Source: JBPESN01 sp051710625
Lineage (GTDB): Bacteria; Pseudomonadota; Gammaproteobacteria; Enterobacterales; Enterobacteriaceae
Assembly (NCBI RefSeq): GCF_051710625.1
Contig: NZ_JBPESN010000076.1
Coordinates: 1 to 10,889 of the forward strand
DNA: 10,889 nt
Direction: 5' to 3'
The position numbers were made by a program, and so were the translations under genes. A model generated the notes under the pieces. The model was not told the origin of the DNA. It ran no database searches and saw nothing but the letters and a program-made list of their open reading frames with translations. This document shows, piece after piece, positions 1 through 6,559 of this stretch; the first letter of the stretch is position 1, and every line of letters begins with the position of its first letter.

Positions 1-305
1 GGTAGCCACTATACGAGCAGGCAGTTCCGACAGTTGCTGTGGCGTTACCGGATCAAACAAAGCATGAGTCGGCGTGGTAACTGTTGGGATAACAGTCCGA
101 TGGAGCGCTTCTTCAGAAGTCTGAAAACGAGTGGATACCGATAACGGGCTACATAAGCTTCAGCGAAGCAGCTCATGAAATTACCGACTATATCGTGGGA
201 TATTACAGCGCACTCAGGCCGCATGAATATAACGGTGGATTGCCACCAAACGAATCAGAAAATAGATACTGGAAAAACGCTAACGCGGCGGCCAGTTTTA
301 GTTGA
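1..305 (+). pseudogene. IS3-family transposase OrfB, C-terminal part, frameshifted
   Basis: This is the last ~100 residues of an IS3-family DDE integrase-type transposase, which would cut and join the IS ends. Frame 1 reads through the conserved block SMSRRGNCWDNSPMERFF, which contains the catalytic Glu of the DDE triad (in MERFF), followed by RSLKT. It then hits TAA near 148. Restoring one G near 130 (AAAACGAGTGG, expected AAAACGGAGTGG) continues as EWIPITGYISF, then DYIVGYYSALRPHEYNGG, the usual IS3 C-terminus, ending at TGA 303-305. The N-terminus lies outside the window. The visible single-base deletion would inactivate this copy unless it is a read error. Confidence 0.85.
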
Positions 306-313
306 CCACTACA
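1..313 (+). mobile_element. 3' end of an IS3-family insertion sequence
   Basis: This is the right-hand end of an insertion sequence whose start lies beyond the window. It holds the C-terminal part of an IS3-type transposase, and the stop codon at 303-305 lies just before a terminal sequence ending in CACTACA at 313. Read inward on the other strand the end begins TGTAGTGGTCAACT, with the 5'-TG typical of IS3 termini. The boundary is set by the point at which the minus-strand phage tail tube reading frame stops making sense (from 314 upward it is phage). Only one end is visible, so the inverted repeat and the target-site duplication cannot be confirmed here. Confidence 0.85.
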
Positions 314-397
314 GTTCTCGCGCGGACTAAACTCAGTCACCTCAACCTCGGTGCTGTTAATCTCCAGCACCACCGCGCCGGTGTATTCCAGTGCCAT
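314..397 (-). pseudogene. Phage tail tube protein, 5' fragment cut by the IS element
   Basis: Only the first 28 codons remain (MALEYTGAVVLEINSTEVEV, then TEFSPREN). After this the frame runs into the IS end and the remaining residues are IS-encoded. In contractile-tailed Mu-like phages a tube gene directly follows the sheath gene, and this N-terminus fits my recollection of BcepMu-type tube proteins. The start is ATG at 397-395, with a strong purine-rich ribosome-binding site (AAAAGGGGGG at 403-412) in the gap after the sheath stop. The rest of the gene presumably lies on the far side of the IS. The identity rests on position and a short sequence, so it is moderately sure. Confidence 0.65.
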
Positions 398-409
398 ACA
401 GCCCCCCTT

Positions 410-1725
410 TTACAAAAGGATAAATGGTGGCGGCAAACACACGCGGGGCGCGTACCGCCGCCGTGATACTCGCATCGGCGCGGCTGTCATCCTGCCGACT
501 GCGCGTTACCGTCAACTGCTCCTTACGCGCGTCCACGTTTTCAACGATTTCCAGCTGCCCCAGGGCGTAGAGCACATCGAGCAGATCGGAGTGGATACGC
601 TGCAGGCGGATATCGTTGAGTTTTTCACGCGGGAAGCGCTGGGTGGATACGGGCACGGCAGGCCAGGCGCACATAATCCAGCGAGCGCAGGATAGTGATA
701 TCCATCAGCGAACGGTCGGTCACGCCCATGCTGTTTTTCACATAGGTGCTGACCGCCCGCACAATCTGCACTTGACTGCCGTTCACTTCAAAAGGCGTCA
801 GGCCATTAGCCAGTGCGTTTTCCTGCTCGCTGCGCCCCGGCCATTTGTCCTGTGGCGTGATGTCCGCACCGGGTAACACCAGGGTATTGAGCGGGCGTGC
901 CGGGTCGGACTCGCTGGCGATGATGGCGGCATATATCGCCGCCAGCTCGCCCTTGGGCGGCATTGAGCCGTGGTTACCAGCCCAGGGTGAGACGCGCCGT
1001 GTTGACGTCGATCGTGAGCGCTGTGTCACCTGACAGCGTACCGTTCCAGCCAACGACGCCCAGCCCCGCATCCAGTGCGGGGTCGCCTTCGCCGCCGCGC
1101 ATCGGCGTCAGCGCAGCGGTGACACCTGGTGCGCTGACCGTGACGGTCACGCCAATCTGGTTACCACAGGCCCCTTTGCTGCGCGCCGTCAGCACCAGCT
1201 GCTCGCCGGGACTTTTACCGCCGGATGACGGCGGCGGGATATCCGCCATCGCCGCCGTCACCGGTAGCGCGTCCAGGGTGTTGATGGCCTCCACCAGGCT
1301 CACCACCAGCGCCCCGGCGCTATCGCCACTGGCAACAGCAATGGCGACGGTTTCGCCGCAGACGCCAAGGCGCACCTGCCCGGTGCCGCTGGCGCTGCCC
1401 TTGAGTCCCAGCGCGCCGGTGGCCGCCACGCCAACCTCGCTGTCCGGTATCCCCACCACCGCCAGCAGCAGGGTGTCATTGGCGCGGATGGCGGCCCGCG
1501 CCATGCGATGCGCCTGGGAGGCATGATCAAACAGGCTAGCAGCCTCTTCATCGCTGAACACGTTTACCGGCGTCAGTGCTCCGTGTCCGGCATGGTGGTG
1601 CGCTGGGCTAGTATCAGCAGCGTCTGGTCGTTGGTGCCCAGCGCCCGCGACGCCAGGGTGGTGTTAAACCCGGAATAATAGCCGGGTTTATAGGTTGGCG
1701 TTGGTATCACGGCATCAATGCTCAT
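410..1725 (-). pseudogene. Phage tail sheath protein (contractile tail), multiply disrupted
   Basis: The sheath protein polymerises around the tail tube and contracts during DNA injection. The start is ATG 1725 with AGGGGG upstream (MSIDAVIPTPTYKPGYYSGF). The frame breaks near 1582 and resumes at LTPVNVFSDEEAASLF. It runs to LTLGW at 974, where an extra A (TAACCAC, expected TACCAC) causes a stop. It resumes as HGSMPPKGELAAIYAAIIAS through EQENALANG and QIVRAVSTYVKN to RARIH, where an extra C at 641-643 shifts the frame again. The last piece (QRFPREKLNDIR to VFAATIY) needs one more shift near 413-417 to reach TAA 412-410. About 45 residues seem missing near 1052, where DAGLGVV joins GTLSGDTA. 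Total coding content is ~438 codons, against roughly 480-490 in relatives as I recall them. Confidence 0.85.
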
Positions 1726-1745
1726 GCGTCCCCCTTGGTATCACG

Positions 1746-2395
1746 TCAATCATGGTCTTTTGCCCTTGTGGTCACGATATCCTGCGCAACAACTGCTGGC
1801 GGATCATCAAGGTGATACGCCAGCCCGGTGCGCTCATGCATCGGCCACGGCGTATCCAGTCGTCCCTGATAGTCGGCAAACAGCCGCTCAGGGTCATTGT
1901 CGCCTGCCGGCGCGGGCCAGCGGCCGTTATCCAGCGCCTCTTCAACCCAAGACCGTGTCGAATTCGTAAAAATAAGCCGCCAGGGCATCACTGTTCAAGC
2001 GAGTGCTGAACAGTGAGCGCACCCAGCCCGGCAGCAGGGGCTCGACAGGCAACCCCATATCCTGACACTCATTAAACAAACGCCGAACGGCCCGAATCAG
2101 TTTATTGCAGCCCACTTCATCGCGGGCCGGGCCGCCCTTGCGCTGAGGCTTCCTCGCGCACCGAATAGGCCGCCAGCAGCACCGAGAAATGCCCGGAGGT
2201 GTAAAAGCGGTGTTTATGGGTACTGACCCGTTGGGTCTGCTGCACGCCAAGAAAGGTCACCCAGCAGGCGGACAACACACGGGCGATAGCCCCCACATCA
2301 TCCAGCTCGCCGCCATAGTTGCCCACGGCAGATACCATGCGGACCAAACCCGCTTTAAGCCGCGCCATCATGGCGTTTTCAATCTCGCTTATCAT
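1746..2395 (-). pseudogene. DUF1834 family (Mu gp37-like) protein, frameshifted
   Basis: The Mu gp37-like (DUF1834) protein is encoded between gp36 and the sheath gene and is thought to act in head-tail joining or tail assembly. The start is ATG 2395 (MISEIENAMMARLKAGLVRM), overlapping the gp36 stop as TAATG. The first frame carries VTFLGVQQTQRVSTHKHRFY and ends in the wrong frame after SVREEAS. A shift near 2140 restores ARDEVGCNKLIRAVRRLFNE and PVEPLLPGWVRSLFSTRLNS. A second shift near 1960 (one base lost after GACAC) restores RSWVEEALDNGRWPAPAGDN to the TGA at 1748-1746. The restored length of ~215 residues is near the family size. The family call comes from gene order plus recognisable N-terminal sequence. 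Confidence 0.75.
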
Positions 2396-2800
2396 TAAAA
2401 TCCCCCTCCGCCGGTCTGGTTGCGCCCCCAGACGCGGCGACCGGAAAAGAACGCCGCCCCGGCGTTGCCCTGCAGCGTGCCACCGCTTTGGGTTGGTGGC
2501 CAGCGTGACCCGCCCATTGGCGACGTTTTCTAGATAGCGGATGGCGCCGCGGTAGCGGCCACGGATTTCATCGGCGCACACCCGTTCGGTGCCGGTGAGG
2601 CGGTAGCGGGCGATATCACAGGCAATGCCGCGCAGGTCGGAGGGCGCTACCGGCAGCGGCAGGGTATAGCGCCCGCCGATATAGCCGTTAATCTCATCGG
2701 CAGCCGCCTGCAACCCGCCTCCGGCCAGCACGGCGGCGTCAATCTTGCCGCTGTTGTCGCGGTCGGTCAGAAGTGCACCTCCTCCGAAGCGTAACACCAT
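2395..2800 (-). pseudogene. DUF1320 family (Mu gp36-like) protein, start lost and frameshifted
   Basis: DUF1320 proteins follow the major capsid gene in Mu-like phages and probably act at the head-tail junction. Visible family sequence includes MVLRFGG, LLTDRDNSGKID, AADEINGYIGGRYTLPLP and DLRGIACDIARYRLTG. Relatives begin about eight residues earlier (MYAT-type start). Here the in-frame codons upstream of ATG 2800 include no ATG and no clear ribosome-binding site, so the native start seems lost. After VTLATNP an extra base near 2483 shifts the frame. Corrected, it reads SGGTLQGNAGAAFFSGRRVW and ends GGGGF at TAA 2397-2395. Uncorrected, the frame runs straight into DUF1834, giving an artificial 227-codon fused ORF (2800-2117). 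Confidence 0.8.
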
Positions 2801-2823
2801 GTCCTCAAGGCGCGCGGATACGC

Positions 2824-3725
2824 TTATTTGCCCGTCGAGCCGTAGGCCATCTACCAGAAGCCAAACCCGGCCTGGCCGCGTGCCTCTGCGCCAAACTTGA
2901 ACTGCTTGCGCATAAACATGTCCGGACTGTTGATATCGGTCATGGCGACAAACAGCGGGGCCTGGCGCTGCTGGAAAATCAGCGGCTTTAACGGGCGGCT
3001 GGTATCCATCAGGAACCAGGCGCTGTCCGAGGTCAGCCAGGGCACGACCAGCACCTCGGCGGTGCCCTTGTAGATATTGGCCTTGCCGTCATCCAGACGT
3101 TCGGCGGTGATAAGAGTACGCCCCACATCGTCCAGCGCCGGCGACACGACCAGCAGGTTGGGCATGATATTCAGTGGCCGCCCCTCTTCGTTCTTCATCT
3201 GGCGCAATTGCTGGCGCACCTCACCGTAGGACGCCTGCGCCTTGACCAGTGAGGCCGCTGAGAGCGGTTTTTTGCCGAGATTGGAGTAGGTGATTTTGCC
3301 CATACTGTGCGTATCGCTAAAAAACGACTGGCTGTCATAGCCTTTTTCACTGAAGCCTTTATTCAGCAGCTCAAACACCATCTCATCCGGCCACTGTTTG
3401 GCGGCAAAGCCCGCATCCTGCGCCTAGGGCCGGTAAACGCCAGCTGGTCATCCTGGATGTCGTTGCGTTCGACTTCTACCGTGGCCTCATAGTCATCATT
3501 GATCAGGGTGTAGGTTGACGCCGCCAGCGCCTTGACCTGCTTGTCGCCTATCCATTTGCGAATCCGTGGAAAGCGGCTTAACCAGGCGTAGGTGTTCTCC
3601 TTGCCGGTGGACGGCACCAGGGTAACCACCTTGTCCCACTGGGCGGGCGCGGCGTCAAACGCCTGGTTAAAAGTGAGTTTAATGTTGCAGAAAATCACCT
3701 TTAAATTTGCAGCATTCACTAACAT
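2824..3725 (-). pseudogene. T: Mu-like major head (capsid) protein T, frameshift plus late amber
   Basis: This is the major capsid subunit, resembling phage Mu gpT. The start is ATG 3725 (MLVNAANLKVIF) with AAAGAG upstream. The first frame reads WDKVVTLVPSTGKENTYAWL, then YEATVEVERNDIQDDQLAF, and breaks near 3424. It resumes as AQDAGFAAKQWPDEMVFELL and continues through SFFSDTHS and RPLKPLIFQQRQAPLFVAMT to ARGQAGFGFW. The next codon is TAG (2853-2851), followed in frame by MAYGSTGK and TAA 2826-2824. Mu gpT ends with a similar GFG-WQMA-GS stretch, so the amber very probably replaced a conserved CAG (Gln). The restored length of ~300 residues matches Mu gpT (~305). Confidence 0.9.
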
Positions 3726-3738
3726 ATGCAGTGTCTCT

Positions 3739-4100
3739 TTATTCGACCCAGACGCCCGCCGCGTCAAGCATGATGATGGTACCTGCCGTACAGCGGCTGG
3801 CGGGGTTTCCCGGCTTGCCGACATACTCCTGCTTCACCACGCCGTCGTTCTCTCACAAAAACGCCTTGTGGCGGTGCACCACACTATGTACTGGTCGCCG
3901 TTACCGCCCTGGCCGTTGTCGATAGCCTCATCAGCCCGCCCGGCATACATCAGGGCTTCCCCGCCCTGGCCGTTGACGGCATAGCCGCCCTTGAGGCAGA
4001 CGATAACGCCGGCCGGAATAGTTTCCTTCTCCGCCACCGGATAGGGCGTCAGTTCGCCGTCCCGGTACGGGGTATTACGATCTTGCGTGGTGGCGGTCAT
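3739..4100 (-). pseudogene. Small capsid cement/decoration-like protein between I and T
   Basis: A ~120-residue protein lies between protease I and capsid T, where Mu-like phages often carry a small structural protein that stabilises or decorates the capsid. I prefer ATG 4100 (MTATTQDRNTPYRDGELTPY) over the in-frame ATG at 4112 because TGAGGGC forms a ribosome-binding site 4-5 bases upstream. Recognisable blocks are IPAGVIVCLKGGYAVNG and YAGRADEAIDNG. After QYIV a shift near 3880 restores VHRHKAFL, then TGA (3855-3853), then ENDGVVKQEYVGKP and TAGTIIMLDAAGVWVE, ending at TAA 3741-3739. The TGA probably replaced a Trp codon (TGG). Structural role is inferred from position and a general likeness. 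Confidence 0.6.
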
Positions 4101-4677
4101 GGCTGCCCTCATCTTTTATCATGCTGGCAATGGTCTCGGCGCTGTGGCCAAAGGCGTGACAGGCGGCCATCACTGAGCGCCGCCGTCAGCAGGGCAGTGA
4201 CTTCGTTGCCGCTCAGTTGACGACCGAGTGCCGCCACCTGCTCACCCAGCTCATTAACCACGCTGACCGGGGCATAGGCAGCCGGATCAGGGAGCGTGCT
4301 GGTCTGCTGTGACAGCGCGGCATTCACCAGGCAGGTCACATTGCCCTGCCTGTCGTACTGAAACAGCGGGGAGACAAAACGGTACTCCCCGGCGGCAATC
4401 AGGGTGCGGGCACGCTCGGTCCATTCGACATCCACCGCAAACAGCCCCAGGCCCTCGACCCATTCCAGCTGCGAGTACCAGCCGGCGGCCGGCGCGGGCG
4501 CGATGCCGGGCGCGCGGGCATGGATAGCCTGGTGCTCATAGTCAAAGCAGTACGGCGTCTGGCGCGCCGGGGCAGCGTCAATCAGCCTCCTGGCCTGCGG
4601 TTCCTCCAGCCGCCAGTGCGGCAAGGCAGACGGTGTTTTTCACGCGGGGGCGAACCGAACCCAAAAAATGTATTCAT
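4075..4677 (-). pseudogene. I: Mu-like prohead protease/scaffold (gpI), frameshifted and shrunken
   Basis: Mu gpI is a prohead protease with a C-terminal scaffold domain. ATG 4677 gives MNTFFGFGSPPR. A shift then restores KNTVCLAALAAGGTAGQEA, typical of this family's N-terminus, and a second junction near 4575 leads to LIDAAPARQTPYCFDYEHQ. The DYEHQ block, AAGWYSQLEW, FAVDVEWTERA and EYRFVSPLFQYD are characteristic of Mu-type proteases. Near 4165 the open frame runs out to TGA 4111-4109; an alternative frame (CHAFGHSAETIASMI) reaches TAA 4077-4075. About 200 codons remain against ~360 in Mu, so part of the N-terminal half and most of the scaffold region are missing. Which of the two stops was native cannot be settled here. 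Confidence 0.8.
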
Positions 4678-4909
4678 AGGAAACAGCCTAACCTGGGCGT
4701 CGGGTATCTCGTCGTGACGGGGGTGTAGGGGGTAAGAATGGGGGAAGGGAAAAGACACAAACGGACTGCCATCAGGCTACACCGCTAACGCGGGCGGCGA
4801 TACCCCGTTTAAAACTTATTTAAATCGCTCCAGAATCGCTTAACGCGGTTTCACCCGCATCATCAACCTGCCTAACTATCAAAAAACGCGCCACGGCCTT
4901 TACAGAGTG
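4678..4909 (-). promoter_or_regulatory. Non-coding region upstream of I, position of the Mu late promoter PI
   Basis: This 232-bp stretch without a convincing gene separates gpG from gene I; the other junctions in the operon are tight or overlapping. Phage Mu has a C-dependent late promoter, PI, at this place. The region is locally AT-rich near 4808-4830 with two TTTAAA palindromes, and has a pyrimidine-rich stretch on the minus strand (about 4720-4755). I did not find a clean Mu C-site (TTAT-N6-ATAA) or a good sigma-70 promoter. A promoter is therefore inferred from synteny only. The GTGGCGCGTTTTTT stretch at about 4880-4893 is not preceded by a hairpin strong enough to call a terminator. 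Confidence 0.35.
4808..4824. repeat. Paired TTTAAA palindromes 11 bp apart
   Basis: TTTAAA occurs at 4808-4813 and again at 4819-4824, separated by ACTTA. The centre-to-centre distance of 11 bp is about one helical turn, which would suit binding of a dimeric regulator. The pair sits about 130-145 bp upstream of the start of gene I in the operon's only long gap. A regulatory role is speculative, since AT-rich words like this also occur by chance. Confidence 0.3.
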
Positions 4910-5392
4910 TTACTCATCCAGCACGCGCTGAAGGTAATCATTGACGGTGTGCACCAGGACCTGATAGTCCTGGTCGGTCAGACTGAGAAAGGGCCGCGCC
5001 GGTATCGTTAAGCCGGGATGATTGACGCATTTTACCACCCGACCGTTAAAGGCCAGCGCCTTTTTATAGCGGGGGCGAATGATATGGGGCCGGGTGGCCG
5101 TGCCCTGCTGGTGAATGCGCGCATACACCACATTGGTCCCCACCACGGCCTGGTCGTTATCGGCGTCGCTGTCAATGGAGGCGGCCAGCCACCCTGATTG
5201 CTGCAGGATTTTACCGGCGCGGTCAATGGGCAGCCAGCGCGGGCGCTTTTCCTGCTCGAAATTCTCCATCACCGCATCATACAGCTCTTCACTGAAGGTG
5301 CGCATCAACGGCGGGCGGTGGCTCAGGGACTGCGACAGCCGCTCAAGGGCTTGACGCAAGGTATCGGGAACAGTGATCATGACGTCAATCAT
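4910..5392 (-). CDS. G: Phage virion morphogenesis protein (Mu gpG-like), apparently intact
   Basis: This 160-residue protein resembles the phage virion morphogenesis family (Mu gpG, related to P2 gpS), which acts in tail completion and head-tail joining. The open frame is unbroken from ATG 5392 (MIDVMITVPDTLRQALERLS), with an in-frame ATG at 5380 as an alternative start, to TAA at 4912-4910. Family-like features are the early amphipathic stretch, KILQQSGWLAASI in the middle, VYARIHQQGT, and the terminal IPARPFLSLTDQDYQVLVHT block. Relatives often have a longer linker between the PRW and KILQ motifs, so a small in-frame loss is possible. It lies 52 bp after the gp30 stop and before the gap preceding gene I. 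It is the largest undamaged phage gene here. Confidence 0.85.
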   Translation of the reverse strand: MIDVMITVPDTLRQALERLSQSLSHRPPLMRTFSEELYDAVMENFEQEKRPRWLPIDRAGKILQQSGWLAASIDSDADNDQAVVGTNVVYARIHQQGTATRPHIIRPRYKKALAFNGRVVKCVNHPGLTIPARPFLSLTDQDYQVLVHTVNDYLQRVLDE

Positions 5393-5444
5393 GGTGTATA
5401 ATACTCATGGCAGGGTGGTTATTTCAAATGGGTAACGGTTGCTG

Positions 5445-6559
5445 TCACGCTGCCAGCATGATCTGGTTCGAGTCCGGCGCCACCTGCTCAATCCAGCGTA
5501 CCCCAGAGCAGATCATAAACCCCTTTGTTACGCAGTGCTGATAGGTCTTGCAGAACCTTGCCGGTACGTATCAGGTTTGTGTTAACTTTTTCACGCTTAC
5601 CATTCAGCTCATTACGTACCTTGAGCGTGCCGTCAATGTACACCACGAGCTTCCCCGTCCCCTCAACCCGATCGAACACATACAGTAACGCCGGCGTCGC
5701 CTGCTGTCGGTCGTAGATGATTGCGTGCGGCTGGCGCAGCGATGATACCTGGGTCGCCCAGAAGGTAGTCGGCAGTAGTCGGCAGCGTGCCCTGCTTGCT
5801 GTCGCGAGTAGCGTGCAGCAGGTTGGCGTCCGTCAGGGTGATCACTGCCGAGTCCGGCACCACGCCTTTACAGGACAGCGCGTCCACCACGGCAGGACGC
5901 AATGCGCCGACAGGGCGAACGTCGCCGCGTGTTTGCTGGCGGGCCACCACCTGACTGACCCAGTTACCGGTATCGCGGTCGAGCAGCTGCTCGCCGAGAT
6001 GGCTGAGGTAGCCTTCGCCGGGGTTCAGATGAAAGCCTGCATCCGGGGTAAATACGTGGCCGGTTTTGGGGTCTTTCAATCCTGTCACCAGCCGCGTCTT
6101 GCCGTTCACACCCTGCGGCTGGTCAACCCTGACGCGATAGTCGTCGGTGGACTCCAGTCCCATGGAGTGACGTGCAAGCTGGTCGGCCGTCAGCGCCCGT
6201 ACCCGGCAGCGGCAGTTGTAGCCGTTAAGGGGAAACAGGGTGTCCCAGCCCGCATCGTCATAACGGAACACCCGGCCATGCCGCGCGGCATGGCCGGGGC
6301 GGGTGTGGCTGTCCATCACCGCCACATACTGCCAGTAGGGGCGCTGGTCGACGTTCTCGCGCAGCCGCTGATAGCGCCCGGCCATATAGGCAGATTGGGT
6401 ATTGGTGCGAAAAATGGTCTCCAGTCGGTAAGGCAACAGCTTTTTCCCCTCCAGCTCGCCGTCTGCTGAGGCTTTTAGCCCTTTGCCCAGCCAGCCCTTG
6501 CGCTGAAGTAGCGGTAAGACCTCATCCTGGAACTGTGTCAGCGTCTTGCCGTGGCGCAA
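5445..6559 (-). pseudogene. Mu F-like head morphogenesis protein (gp30), N-terminus deleted and frameshifted
   Basis: This minor head protein takes part in procapsid assembly. The conserved Mu F-like core is plain: HGKTLTQFQDEVLPLLQRKG, then YRLETIFRTNTQSAYMAGRY, WQYVAVMDSHTRPGHAARHG, and LFPLNGYNCRCRVRAL. Its own start and roughly 70 N-terminal residues are absent, and the frame enters directly from portal sequence. In the C-terminal part (about 5450-5900) the sequence resembles the PBECR-type nuclease-like domain often attached to such proteins (LRPAVVDALS, SLRQPHAIIYDRQQ, VVYIDGTLKVRNE). A 10-bp duplication at 5765-5784 shifts the frame after GTLPTT, and another shift near 5490 is needed to reach IEQVAPDSNQIMLAA and TGA 5447-5445. 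The core family call is secure; the PBECR call is tentative. Confidence 0.85.
5765..5784. repeat. 10-bp perfect tandem duplication inside gp30
   Basis: GTAGTCGGCA is present twice in direct succession (5765-5774 and 5775-5784). Removing one copy restores the minus-strand frame of the head morphogenesis gene: GTLPTT then continues as FWATQVSSLRQPHAII. With both copies the frame diverts to ADYLLGDPG and ends at 5663. The duplication is therefore the direct cause of this frameshift. Confidence 0.9.

Noticed and set aside
963..1526. Plus-strand open frame of 187 codons rich in Ser, Pro and Ala
   Set aside because: It is antisense to the tail sheath gene and its repetitive composition comes from the Ala/Gly/Val-rich sheath sequence on the other strand.
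4878..4895. Possible terminator: GC-rich stretch before a run of six T on the minus strand after gpG
   Set aside because: The upstream sequence folds at best into a three-base-pair stem, too weak for an intrinsic terminator call.
5717..6469. Plus-strand open frame of 250 codons
   Set aside because: It lies antisense to the recognisable gp30 gene, has no family-like features, and long antisense frames are common in high-G+C coding DNA.
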